This document shows positions 30,216 through 38,432 of a stretch of DNA of 51,188 bases, one piece after another (positions within the stretch are counted from its first letter, which is position 1; the number at the start of each line of letters is the position of its first letter). A program made the translations under genes and the position numbers. The notes below the pieces were generated by a model. The model worked only from the letters and a program-made list of their open reading frames with translations, made no database searches and was not told where the DNA came from. The stretch is taken from assembly GCA_034429475.1 (NCBI GenBank), contig DAOUGD010000051.1:1-51188 (forward strand), in the 5' to 3' direction. The stretch comes from JAKQHY01 sp034429475. GTDB taxonomy: Bacteria; Chloroflexota; Anaerolineae; B4-G1; SLSP01.

Positions 30216-30886
30216 GCCTCTCCTCGTTCTGGCACCAGGTAAATCCCCGGTAAACTGACTAACGTTGTTAAGCCTTTGACCAGCACGTTGGCCCAAAAAA
30301 TAGACCACACGGCCGCCGCCGGCAGCAGCCCGCCAAACGCCAGCCAGCAGAAAACCAGACTGTCCACCGGCACGCTGACGCTGTTGCTGACCAGCACCCG
30401 CGCCCACTGCTGCCGCCGCGTCACGCGCGTGACCCACAGGTGATACAACTCCGTGTCCAGCAGCTCGCTGACGACCTCGGCGGCGATGCTCGCCAGCACG
30501 ATGCGCCACGCCGGGCTGAGGATGGCGGCAAAGGCGGCCTGCGCCGACGCGACGCCTGGCAAGCTCCACGTTGGATCGGGTTTCAGACCGCTGAGGAACA
30601 GGAAGTAAGCGGCCATCAGCAGGTTGATCACCGCCGCCGCCACAATCAACGTGCGCGCGGCCTTGCGCCCCAGCAGCTTATGCACCATATCCCGCAGCGT
30701 GAACGTGAGCGGGTAGACAAACGTGCCGCCGTCAATGCTGAACCCGGCCACCCACGCGATCTTGAGGCTGCCGATGTCGGCCAGCATCTGCGCGGCGATG
30801 TACGCCGCAATCACCAACACGCCGGCCTGCGTCAACGCGCCGGTTGCCGTCGGTGTTTTACCCGATGAAGTCATTGTATCCGTCAT
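30212..30886 (-). CDS. VUT/YhhQ family transporter (queuosine precursor type)
   Basis: 224 residues from the ATG at 30886, with an AGGA site before it. Six or so membrane spans, with family marks IAAYIAAQMLADI, the internal TFVYPLTFTLRDMVHKLLGRKAA, then AAEVVSELLDTELYHLWV and SNSVSVPVDSLVFCWLAFGG. YhhQ/QueT-type carriers import queuosine precursors (preQ0, preQ1 or queuine). A tgt gene lies 2 kb away, which supports a salvage role; no que biosynthesis genes are in the window. Translationally coupled to era. Confidence 0.85.
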   Translation of the reverse strand: MTDTMTSSGKTPTATGALTQAGVLVIAAYIAAQMLADIGSLKIAWVAGFSIDGGTFVYPLTFTLRDMVHKLLGRKAARTLIVAAAVINLLMAAYFLFLSGLKPDPTWSLPGVASAQAAFAAILSPAWRIVLASIAAEVVSELLDTELYHLWVTRVTRRQQWARVLVSNSVSVPVDSLVFCWLAFGGLLPAAAVWSIFWANVLVKGLTTLVSLPGIYLVPERGEA

Positions 30887-30917
30887 TACTGCGTCCTGTA
30901 ACGAGTAAAAAATACTG

Positions 30918-30985
30918 GACGCAGATGCACGCGGATGAACGCTGATTTTTAACTTATCTGCGTAAATCAGCGCAAATCTGCGTTC
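30918..30985. repeat. GACGCAGATG-unit inverted repeat
   Basis: GACGCAGATGCACGCGGATG plus GAACGCTGAT on the left faces ATCTGCGTAAATCAGCGC plus AAATCTGCGTTC on the right. It fills the gap upstream of the transporter gene. Confidence 0.75.
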
Positions 30986-31015
30986 CAATTTTAGGAGGGT
31001 TATGATACCACACTT

Positions 31016-31378
31016 CTAATACCCATTGGTACTGGCCGCAAGCCACACGATCATCGCCGCGAAGCAAATCAGGCTCAACACGGCCAGCACGATGATGACC
31101 AGGCCTGATCCCAACCCGGCCAAAGCCCACATCTGGGTGCGATTCTGGTCCACGGCGTTGCGTTTCATCAACAGCGCGCTTATCCCCAGACCAATCGGGA
31201 TCAACGGTAGGCAGTAGATCGCCCCTCCGCCGGTCACACACGAGAGCACCACCATCAGCCCGGTGATCAGCGCGCCCAATGAGAGCATATCCGCCGTCTT
31301 ACCTTTAAAGGCGGATTCATCGGTGGTGTCTGAGGGATAGGAGTCTTTGGGCGTATTAAAAAATTCTCGCTGTGTCAT
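31016..31378 (-). CDS. DUF4190-like membrane protein
   Basis: 120 residues. A polar N-terminus (about 30 residues) is followed by LSLGALITGLMVVLSC and GGAIYCLPLIPIGLGISALLM, a charged segment with NRTQMWALAGLGSGLVIIVLAVLSLICFAAMIVWLA. This two-part pattern with GLxxGL and a polar N-terminus resembles DUF4190. Function unknown. GGAGGCAAC precedes the ATG. Confidence 0.6.
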   Translation of the reverse strand: MTQREFFNTPKDSYPSDTTDESAFKGKTADMLSLGALITGLMVVLSCVTGGGAIYCLPLIPIGLGISALLMKRNAVDQNRTQMWALAGLGSGLVIIVLAVLSLICFAAMIVWLAASTNGY

Positions 31379-31394
31379 GTTGCCTCCTGCGAAG

Positions 31395-31460
31395 ATAACA
31401 GGATTTACGGAATGGCAGGATCAAAAATCCGTTTCAATCCGTTGAATCCGTTGACAAATC
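31395..31460. repeat. Array overlapping the 3' end of the DUF2344 gene
   Basis: ACAGGATTTACGGAATGGCAGGAT faces ATCCGTTTCAATCCGTTGAATCCGTT-type units. The units from 31434 on are codons: they encode the last residues DLSTDSTD and the stop of the DUF2344 gene. Confidence 0.7.
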
Positions 31461-32156
31461 TTTGCCTTCATCTGCGCCTGGCGCGGGCATTTCCAGGATG
31501 AGCCGCTCGCGGGTACACCGGCGCGGACTATCGGCCAATTTTAACGCCTTCAGCACCTCGTCCGGGCGACCGGTGGCTCCGACCCGCGCCTCCAGGCGCA
31601 TCCACAGTCCGATCCAGGGCACGGGCGCCGGTCTGACTTCCAAGACCTGCACCAGCGGACGCAAATCGTAGGGCATCCCCTTGTGTTTACCGCCGCGCTT
31701 CGGCTGCGACACGGCGTCGGCCTCCAAAAAGGCGGCGACGGCGGCGGCCACATCCGCCTGAGTCACGTCGCGCAGCCAGACGCGGTACTCGGCGGCGACC
31801 AGTTGCTCGGAGAGCGCCGGTTCGTCCGGCGGCACGTCCGCGACGGCCACCACTGTCAAATCCGGCGGCGTCTTGCCCTGTAAGGCCGCCATTGTCTCTG
31901 CCGCCGGCCAGGGTTCCGTCAGCCACACATCGAGCAAGTCCGCCTCACAACCGCAGCCCACCGGCAGCGGGGCCGCGAAGTGCATCCTGGGGCGTGGATT
32001 GAAGCCCTGACTGTACTTGACCGGCGCACCGGCCCGCCGCAGTGCGTGCTCCCAGACCAGACCCAGTTCCAGCACGGAGACGTAAGCCAGCGTTTTGGCT
32101 GTGGCGAAGGTGATTCGCTGGCGGGTTTGGATTTTGGATGGATTCGCTTCGCTCAT
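31434..32156 (-). CDS. TIGR03936/DUF2344 radical-SAM-associated protein
   Basis: 240 residues from the ATG at 32156; an upstream GTG at 32207 is possible but the extra codons come from repeat units. The family start RQRITFATAKTLAYVSVLELG, then WEHALRRAGAPVKYSQGFNPRPRMHFAAPLPVG, is unmistakable. The C-terminus holds RRCTRERLILE. DUF2344 proteins accompany, or are fused to, B12-binding radical SAM proteins of the TIGR03960 type, whose gene lies 0.6 kb upstream here. The pair's function is not established. The end is encoded by a repeat. Confidence 0.88.
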   Translation of the reverse strand: MSEANPSKIQTRQRITFATAKTLAYVSVLELGLVWEHALRRAGAPVKYSQGFNPRPRMHFAAPLPVGCGCEADLLDVWLTEPWPAAETMAALQGKTPPDLTVVAVADVPPDEPALSEQLVAAEYRVWLRDVTQADVAAAVAAFLEADAVSQPKRGGKHKGMPYDLRPLVQVLEVRPAPVPWIGLWMRLEARVGATGRPDEVLKALKLADSPRRCTRERLILEMPAPGADEGKDLSTDSTD

Positions 32157-32236
32157 CACAGGTTTTGGATTTTGGATTTTGGAGTCGTCTACAGGCAAGA
32201 TTTTCACAGATTGCTTTCCATTCGTAATTCGTAATT
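32120..32236. repeat. GGTTTTGGATTTTGGATTT units at the DUF2344 start
   Basis: TTTGGATTTTGGATGGATTCG and GGTTTTGGATTTTGGATTTTGG units lie across the 5' end of the DUF2344 gene, and GTAATTCGTAATTTGGTGATT follows upstream. The codons give SKIQNPKPVMSEANPSKIQT. Confidence 0.6.
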
Positions 32237-32259
32237 TGGTGATTCACCGATTGTAAGCG

Positions 32260-32775
32260 TCACTCACCTGCCAAGTGCAGCCAGAATTCGAGGGGTTCAT
32301 CTTTCCCCAATTGTAGGAGTTCGGTAGTCATATCGCGTAACGCTATTGCAGCATCAATAGGATGTGTCTTGCAAACAGTAGGTAATCTATGGACAATATG
32401 CATACATCCACAGTAAACCTCATGTTGGCAATCTGCCTCTATTTCGGCCTCGATCTCCCAGGCAGACTCTATGGGAAAGTCGTCATAGGCCCAATTGGGT
32501 GTCAGGGATACTATAAAATCTACACAGTGATTACCATCTAATCTTGTTCCAACGAAACTGCTGATTTCAACTTGACCGGCAGGGTACCACGTAAGATCGA
32601 GTCCCGTGCCTTCCCATCCTGCACGGTTAGAACCGAAATGTCGCGCCAATTCAAGCAAGAGTTGATCTGTCTGGCTCAGGATGTTTCGGATCTCGGTGTC
32701 ATCGGTTGAGTTAAGCAGACCGAATACTGATTGTAATTTTGGTCGTAGACGCGCTATGGATGACTTTGCTGCCAT
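32260..32775 (-). CDS. Hypothetical protein between the radical SAM pair
   Basis: 171 residues with no family I recognise. It has a helical N-terminus (SIARLRPKLQSVFGLL, ILSQTDQLLLELARHF) and a mixed remainder with DLTWYPAGQVEIS, DFIVSLTPNWAYDD and CQHEVYCGCMHIVHRLP. No signal or membrane span. Its base composition is visibly poorer in G+C than its neighbours, which suggests recent arrival between two genes that are usually adjacent. Confidence 0.6.
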   Translation of the reverse strand: MAAKSSIARLRPKLQSVFGLLNSTDDTEIRNILSQTDQLLLELARHFGSNRAGWEGTGLDLTWYPAGQVEISSFVGTRLDGNHCVDFIVSLTPNWAYDDFPIESAWEIEAEIEADCQHEVYCGCMHIVHRLPTVCKTHPIDAAIALRDMTTELLQLGKDEPLEFWLHLAGE

Positions 32776-32817
32776 AATTATGTTATGCGGTAATTGTAAA
32801 TAGAGTTGTTTAACTCA

Positions 32818-34698
32818 CTACTCGCCGCCCGGACACGCCCACTCGTCCGTCCACAACCCCGGATAATTCTGCAAAATCCCACAGGCGTGACACCCTTCCC
32901 GGCAGTCCGCCAGCAGTTCCCCAATCTGGCTGCGCTGGTAGTCGCGCTGCAAAAAGCGTTTCTCCACCCCGCTTTGCAGGTGTTCCCACGGCAGCGTCTC
33001 GTCGGTGGGACGGCTGCGGTAAAGGTAGAAGTCTAGCATCGCTTCAGCCGAAGCAAAGCTGGCGTCGTGCGCTTCGTCGAAGGCTTGCTCCCACGCTTGC
33101 GGATTCCGCCATTCGTCCCAGGCGTCGAAGCGCGCGCCCAACTGCCAGGCGCGCTCGACGACGGCGTTGAGGCGGCGGTCGCCGCGCGCCAGCAGCGCTT
33201 CCAGGCGGGTGGATTCGTAGCGGTTCCACGATAGTGCCAGGCCACGTCCGCGCAGCCGGTCTCGCAGCATCATCTGCCGCCGCTCGACGAAGTCGGCAGG
33301 GGCCAGCGGCTCCCATTGGAAGACGGTGTGCGGCTTGGGGACGAAGGTGTTCACGCTGACGTGGACTTCCGTTTTGCGCCCGCCGATGCGCCGCCCGATC
33401 CCGCGCACCTGCTGCGCCAGGTCAATGATGGCGGCGATGTCGTCGTCGGTCTCGCCCGGCAGCCCCAGCATAAAGTAGAGCTTGAGCGTGCGCCAGCCGC
33501 GCGTGAACACGTCCTCGGCCACTTGCAGCAGGCTCTCGGTGCTGATGGCCTTGTTGATGCGGTAACGCAGCGTGTCCGCGCCGGCTTCGGGCGCGAAGGT
33601 GAACCCGGAACGGCGGCCCTGCGAGAGCATGTCGGCCAGCTCGACGGAGAAGGAGTCAATGCGCAGGCTCGGCAGCGATACGGAGACGTGCTGCCCGGCA
33701 AAGCGCGCCGCCAGTTGTTCCAGCAGCAGGCGGATGTCCGAGTAGTCGGCGGACGAAAGCGACAGCAGGGCGACTTCGGTGTAGCCGGTGGCGTGTACGA
33801 TGTCGGCGGCGGCCTGCACGCTCTCGGCGACGGGTCGCTCGCGGATGGGGCGCGTGATGATCCCGGCCTGGCAGAAGCGGCAGCCGCGCGTGCAGCCGCG
33901 TTGGATTTCCACCACGGCGCGGTTGTGCGTCGTGTCCACGTTGGGGACAAGCTGGCGCACCGGCGTCGGCGGCAGGGTGGGGAGGATGCGCTTGCGAACG
34001 GCCGGCGGCGCGGCGGGGTCGGTGGGGTCGAGCGCGGCCAGCGCGCCGGCGGCGGTGTAGTGCGGGCGGTAGAAGCGCGGCACGTACAGTCCGGCGATGG
34101 GCAGCAGCGCGCGCAGGCGATCCTCACGCGGCAAATCGCGGGTCACATGCCACGCCGCCACGAGCGCGGGCAGCGCCTCCTCTGCTTCCCCGATGACGAA
34201 CACGTCGAAGAAATCGCTGATCGGCTCCGGGTTGAACGTGCCGTGCCCGCCGCCCACGATCAGTGGGTGGGAGGCGTTGCGGTCGGCGCTGCGGATGGGC
34301 AGCCCGGCCATGTCCAGCAGCGTCAGCGCATTGGTGAAAAGCTGCTCGTAGGCCGCGCTGATGGCGAGGATGTCAAACGCGGCGACGGGGCGATAGCTTT
34401 CGAGCGTGTAAAGCGGCAGCCCGGCCTCGCACATCAGCGCCATCATGTCCGGCGCGGGGAGATAGGCGCGCTCGGCCAACACGTCCGACTGCGCGTTGAG
34501 CAGATCGTAAAAGATCGTCAACGCAAAGTTGGACATCCCCAGCTCGTACACGTCGGGAAAAGCCAGGCACACGCGCGTGGCGACGGACTCCCACGGTTTG
34601 TGAACGGCGTTGTACTCGCCGCCCACATAGCGCGCCGGCTTCTGCACGCGGTGCAACAGCGCTTCGATTTGTTCCCAGGCGATAGGGTCAGACGTCAA
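32818..34698 (-). CDS. TIGR03960 family B12-binding radical SAM protein
   Basis: 626 residues. A TTG start at 34698 with GGAAGGT before it is preferred; a longer frame from an ATG at 34740 would take in codons from a repeat array. The N-terminal cobalamin-binding-like part has VCLAFPDVYELGMSNFALTIFYDLLN and LIVGGGHGTFNPEPISDFFDVFVIGEAEE. The radical SAM core has CTRGCRFCQAG, SLPSLRIDSFS, FTFAPEAGADTLR and LYFMLGLPGETDDD. The C-terminal extension holds paired cysteines (CREGCHACGI). Substrate unknown. It belongs with the DUF2344 protein. Confidence 0.92.
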   Translation of the reverse strand: MTSDPIAWEQIEALLHRVQKPARYVGGEYNAVHKPWESVATRVCLAFPDVYELGMSNFALTIFYDLLNAQSDVLAERAYLPAPDMMALMCEAGLPLYTLESYRPVAAFDILAISAAYEQLFTNALTLLDMAGLPIRSADRNASHPLIVGGGHGTFNPEPISDFFDVFVIGEAEEALPALVAAWHVTRDLPREDRLRALLPIAGLYVPRFYRPHYTAAGALAALDPTDPAAPPAVRKRILPTLPPTPVRQLVPNVDTTHNRAVVEIQRGCTRGCRFCQAGIITRPIRERPVAESVQAAADIVHATGYTEVALLSLSSADYSDIRLLLEQLAARFAGQHVSVSLPSLRIDSFSVELADMLSQGRRSGFTFAPEAGADTLRYRINKAISTESLLQVAEDVFTRGWRTLKLYFMLGLPGETDDDIAAIIDLAQQVRGIGRRIGGRKTEVHVSVNTFVPKPHTVFQWEPLAPADFVERRQMMLRDRLRGRGLALSWNRYESTRLEALLARGDRRLNAVVERAWQLGARFDAWDEWRNPQAWEQAFDEAHDASFASAEAMLDFYLYRSRPTDETLPWEHLQSGVEKRFLQRDYQRSQIGELLADCREGCHACGILQNYPGLWTDEWACPGGE

Positions 34699-34725
34699 GG
34701 GTAAATACCTTCCGTTTAAAAAATT

Positions 34726-34800
34726 AACGCAAAGACGCAAAGACGCAAAGGAAAAATTAAAAGTTCTTTGCGCCTCTGCGTCTCTGCGCCTTTGCGTTGA
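34726..34800. repeat. ACGCAAAG-unit inverted repeat between rpoD and the radical SAM gene
   Basis: Three ACGCAAAG units face four CTCTGCGTCTCTGCGCC-like units across an AT-rich centre. It fills the gap after the sigma factor gene and may act as its terminator or stabiliser. Confidence 0.75.
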
Positions 34801-34807
34801 AATTCAT

Positions 34808-36418
34808 TTAAGTCAAAAAATCTCGCAGTTTGCGGCTGCGTCCAGGATGGCGCAATTTGCGCAGCGCCTTCGATTCGATCTGCCGGATGCGCTCGCGGGT
34901 GACATGGAAGGCCTGCCCCACTTCTTCCAGCGTGTGGGGCCGCCCGTCGCGCAGCCCGAAGCGCATTTCGAGCACTTCGCGCTCGCGCTTGCCCAGCTCG
35001 CTCAGGATGTTTTGCAGTTGCTCGCGTAACATCTGCGTGGATGTGGCGTCCATCGGGCCGGGCAGGTTCTCGTCTTCGATGAAGTCCGACAGCTCGCTGT
35101 TGTCCTCCGCCCCGACGGGGCTTTCCAACGACATCGGCTCCTGCGAGATGCTGATGATCCGGCGCACTTTCGCCATCGCCCGCCGCAGCTTGCGCTCCAT
35201 GAGCGGCGACAGGGGAATGTCGTCGGCGCGCGCCTTGAGAACGGCTTTCACGTCCTCCGGCTCCATCACGTCCATTTGCAGCGCCAACTCGTCCAGCGTG
35301 GGATCGCGCCCCAACTCCTGCATCATCCGCCGCTGCACGCGCATCAGGCGGTTGATCGTCTCCACCATATGCACGGGGATGCGGATGGTGCGCGCCTGGT
35401 CGGCGATGGCGCGGCTGATGGCCTGACGAATCCACCAGGTGGCGTAGGTGGAGAATTTGTAGCCCCGTGTGAAGTCGAACTTCTCCACCGCGCGCAGCAG
35501 GCCGATGTTGCCCTCCTGAATCAAGTCCAGGAACGAGACGCCGCGCCCGACGTAGCGCTTGGCGATGTTGACGACCAGCCGCAGGTTGGCGCGCACCAAC
35601 ATCTTCTGCGCCTCGGCGGCCAGCATCTCCACCTGCTTCCACCAGTCGTACATGTCGGCGATGGAGGGAAGCTGGTTGGCAACCTGTGTGACCGTCGGCC
35701 AGCGCGGCCCGTCCAGTGTCTTCTGGTGGATAAATTCCACGACTTCGGGACGCAGGAGGTACAGGGAAATGGCCGACTTCAGCAAATTCAAGATGATAGG
35801 TCGCCATTGAGGATCGTCGCCCCACTGATTCGGTCCCATCAGCGCGTAAAGAAGCGATGGCTGTTCGGCGAGCAGGGTCTGTTGTTGGTATACTACTTCG
35901 GCCAGAAATTCTGCCGGCGACAACAGGGTCAGGTTGTGGGGTTTTGCCAGACGCTGCGCCTCCCCCCAGACAAAGCGGGCTTCTTTATAGAGTTCCAGCA
36001 CACTTTCTTTGAAGGTGTGAGCGTCGGCTTCGGAGATCGTTTCACTCAGGGCATCTAATTCATCAGCCGCTTCGCGGATAATGCAGATCCAGACTTCCTG
36101 GTGGGGTTCCAAGAGGTCTACTTGCCCGATTTCGCGCAGATACATTCTGACCGGATCGTCCACCAGATCAACGGCGATTTCCGGTTCGGTAAACTCTTCC
36201 TCGATTTGTTCCAGATCATCGGGGGACGGCTCCTCTTTTTGCCAATCGAGGACATCTTCCTCTTCCTCCTCTTCCTCCTCTTCGACTCCCTCGCTCACAT
36301 TAAAATCCTCAACCGTGGCGGTTACTTCCGGTTCGTCGTTGTCTTCTTCCTCGTCGTTGTTCCACGGCTCATCCTCAGCCTGATGTGCCCGACGCGCGGT
36401 CTGCTGCCGAGTTGACAT
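34808..36418 (-). CDS. rpoD: Primary RNA polymerase sigma factor (sigma70 group 1)
   Basis: 536 residues from the ATG at 36418, where AAGGAGGAGTG gives a strong ribosome site. The first 85 residues are very acidic, with a run of nine Glu, as in region 1.1 of primary sigmas. Region 1.2 starts DPVRMYLREIGQ. Region 2 holds NLRLVVNIAKRYVGRG, LDLIQEGNIGLLRAVEKFD and the -10-binding FSTYATWWIRQAI. Regions 3 and 4 end with the -35-binding helix VTRERIRQIESKALRKLRHP. A non-conserved stretch lies between 1.2 and 2.1. It starts 34 bp after dnaG, the classical macromolecular-synthesis pairing. sigA is an equally usual name. Confidence 0.95.
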   Translation of the reverse strand: MSTRQQTARRAHQAEDEPWNNDEEEDNDEPEVTATVEDFNVSEGVEEEEEEEEEDVLDWQKEEPSPDDLEQIEEEFTEPEIAVDLVDDPVRMYLREIGQVDLLEPHQEVWICIIREAADELDALSETISEADAHTFKESVLELYKEARFVWGEAQRLAKPHNLTLLSPAEFLAEVVYQQQTLLAEQPSLLYALMGPNQWGDDPQWRPIILNLLKSAISLYLLRPEVVEFIHQKTLDGPRWPTVTQVANQLPSIADMYDWWKQVEMLAAEAQKMLVRANLRLVVNIAKRYVGRGVSFLDLIQEGNIGLLRAVEKFDFTRGYKFSTYATWWIRQAISRAIADQARTIRIPVHMVETINRLMRVQRRMMQELGRDPTLDELALQMDVMEPEDVKAVLKARADDIPLSPLMERKLRRAMAKVRRIISISQEPMSLESPVGAEDNSELSDFIEDENLPGPMDATSTQMLREQLQNILSELGKREREVLEMRFGLRDGRPHTLEEVGQAFHVTRERIRQIESKALRKLRHPGRSRKLRDFLT

Positions 36419-36452
36419 CACTCCTCCTTCGTACAGTAAATTCTGGCGCGCC

Positions 36453-38315
36453 TTAGCGCGCCAGGGCAATTTGGATATGGCGCAATGCGTCTGAAAGGTC
36501 GAGCAGGGTCTTTACATAGGGCGTGCCCTTGAGATCCCCCTCAACTTGCGCCTCAGCGACCAAATTCTGCGTTTCCGTTAACATTTCCCGCAAGTGCTTC
36601 TCGCGCAAGCGCAAGATAGTGCGCGTGACATCTCGCTGCAATTGCTCCGGGGACATTTCCGGGAGCGTCAGCGTGATCCATTGATGAACCTGTTCCACTA
36701 GATCCGGCGGCAGCACATCCCCCAACTCTAATTCCGGCTGCTCGCCCATTTCCAGCCAGGCGGACCAGACCAGGCGGTAGGTTGAAGAAAAGTCCTCGTC
36801 GTTGACCTGTTCCAGACTCTCTGTTTGTAATTGAGCGTCCACCTGCGCCAGCAAATCCGGGTAGCGCATCAGGATGCCGAGCGCGTGCGCCTGCATGTCG
36901 GCGGCCCGCGTTGCGCGCTCCGGCGCGGCAATCGCGGCTTGCTGGCGGATCGCCTGCGCGCGTTCCCGCGCCCGCAAGCGATCCAGCAGGGCGCGCGCAT
37001 CCAGCCCCAGACGCAGCGCCACTTCCTGGACGTAGGCTTCGCGCTCGACGCCGTTGGCGATGTCGCCCAGCAGCGGCAGCATCGCGTCCACGATGCGGGC
37101 TTTCCCCTTGGGTTCGTTGGGGTTTTCCTGTTTTAAGAGTTGCTGGAAATAAAACCGCACAATCGGTTGTGAGTGGGCGATCAACGCTTCCCACCGTTGC
37201 GGGTTTTTCAGGATCAATTCATCTGGGTCCAAACCGTCTGGCAATACGGCCACGCGGATGTCGGCTTTCAGCCGGCCCTCGTAGCCCACCAGTCCGCGTG
37301 GATCGAACACCGGCGCCCATTCGCGTTCCAACGTCGCGCGCGCCGTTTCCAGCCCTTGTAAGGTGCCGTGGACGCCGGCCGCGTCGGGATCGAGCGCCAG
37401 GATGAATCGTTGTGTCAGCCGTTGCAGTTGTTTAAGGTGCGCTTCCGTCAACGCCGTCCCCATCGGCGCGACGACGTTCTGGTAGCCGGCCTGATAGGGA
37501 ATCATCACGTCCATGTAGCCTTCGACGATCACCACCGCGTCGGCGTTGCGGATGGCCTGGCCGGCGAGATGGTAGCCAAAGAGTACTTTACTTTTGTCAA
37601 AAAGCAAAGTCTGCGGCGAGTTCAGGTACTTGGGCTGCGCCTCTGGATTGAGGACGCGCCCGCCAAAAGCGATGACCTGCCCCCGCCGGTCGCAAATCGG
37701 GATCATGATGCGGTCGCGGAAGCGGTCATACGTGCCGTGCAAATCGCCGTCTGGATTTTCCTCTTTTTGCACCAACATCCCCGCCTGCACCTGTTCGGCG
37801 ACGTTGTAGCCTTTGCCTGTCAGATAGGTGCGCGCCGCATCCCAGCTTTCGAGGCTGTACCCCAGGCGAAAAGTATCCAAGGTTTCGCGGGTAAAGCCGC
37901 GCTTCTTGAGATACTCGCGGGCGTGGGCCGCCTGAGGCGCAGTGAGCAGCAGCGTGTGGTAATACTCCGTTGCCGCGTTCAGCAATCCGCGCAGCCGTTC
38001 CGCCTCGGTCTCGGCCTCCACCTGCTCCGGCGTGAGCGGCTTCAGCTCCACCCCCGCCCGACGCGCCAGTTCTTCCAGGGCCGAGCGGAAGTCCAGCCCC
38101 TCAAATTCCATCACAAAGGTGAAGATGTCGCCGCCTTTGTTGCAGCCGAAACAGTGCCAGCTTTGTCGATCCGGGAAGACGAAGAACGAAGGGGTTTTCT
38201 CCGTATGGAAAGGACACAACCCCTTGAAATAGCGCCCCGATTTTTGGAGTTGGATGTGCCGTCCGATGTACTCCGCAATATCTAAACGTTCTTTGACCTC
38301 ATCCACTGCACCCAT
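36453..38315 (-). CDS. dnaG: DNA primase
   Basis: 620 residues. The zinc finger (about 36-65) has CPFHTEKTPSFFV and CFGCNKGGD; the TOPRIM domain has VVIVEGYMDVM and LALDPDAAG. The core carries FGGRVLNPEAQPKYLNSPQT with the conserved RNA-polymerase basic patch, and the C-terminal helical domain binds the replicative helicase. It makes RNA primers. No ribosome site precedes the ATG, and the -10 box ends only 8 bp before it, so the message seems leaderless. rpoD follows at 34 bp. Confidence 0.95.
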   Translation of the reverse strand: MGAVDEVKERLDIAEYIGRHIQLQKSGRYFKGLCPFHTEKTPSFFVFPDRQSWHCFGCNKGGDIFTFVMEFEGLDFRSALEELARRAGVELKPLTPEQVEAETEAERLRGLLNAATEYYHTLLLTAPQAAHAREYLKKRGFTRETLDTFRLGYSLESWDAARTYLTGKGYNVAEQVQAGMLVQKEENPDGDLHGTYDRFRDRIMIPICDRRGQVIAFGGRVLNPEAQPKYLNSPQTLLFDKSKVLFGYHLAGQAIRNADAVVIVEGYMDVMIPYQAGYQNVVAPMGTALTEAHLKQLQRLTQRFILALDPDAAGVHGTLQGLETARATLEREWAPVFDPRGLVGYEGRLKADIRVAVLPDGLDPDELILKNPQRWEALIAHSQPIVRFYFQQLLKQENPNEPKGKARIVDAMLPLLGDIANGVEREAYVQEVALRLGLDARALLDRLRARERAQAIRQQAAIAAPERATRAADMQAHALGILMRYPDLLAQVDAQLQTESLEQVNDEDFSSTYRLVWSAWLEMGEQPELELGDVLPPDLVEQVHQWITLTLPEMSPEQLQRDVTRTILRLREKHLREMLTETQNLVAEAQVEGDLKGTPYVKTLLDLSDALRHIQIALAR

Positions 38316-38323
38316 AGGCCAAT

Positions 38324-38351
38324 ATTTTACTCAGGGCGGGATTAAAGGCAA
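38324..38351 (-). promoter_or_regulatory. Promoter of dnaG-rpoD, apparently leaderless
   Basis: Minus strand TTGCCT (38351-38346), 16 bp, TAAAAT (38329-38324). A start site 6-8 bp after the -10 falls at or within three bases of the dnaG ATG (38315). Confidence 0.55.
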
Positions 38352-38364
38352 GGCGTGTTTCGTG

Positions 38365-38430
38365 AAACGTCAAACGTCAAACGTCAAACGTCAAACGTCA
38401 AATGTCAGATCTCGTTTGACGTTTGACGAG
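38365..38430. repeat. AACGTCA-unit inverted repeat between glycosyltransferase and dnaG
   Basis: Five heptamer units AACGTCA (38365-38402) face CGTTTGACGTTTGACG (38413-38429), giving a hairpin directly after the glycosyltransferase stop codon. It is not a CRISPR: units are contiguous with no spacers. Confidence 0.8.
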
Positions 38431-38432
38431 TG

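Noticed and set aside
30887..31015. preQ1 riboswitch before the VUT transporter
   Set aside because: The gap is occupied by the GACGCAGATG repeat hairpin; no preQ1-type pseudoknot pattern is visible.
33316..34704. 462-codon plus-strand frame opposite the radical SAM gene
   Set aside because: Low-complexity Gly/Arg/Gln-rich shadow of the real gene on the other strand.
38365..38430. CRISPR-like repeat run
   Set aside because: Heptamers are contiguous without spacers and have an opposing arm; no cas genes. The same holds for the other arrays.
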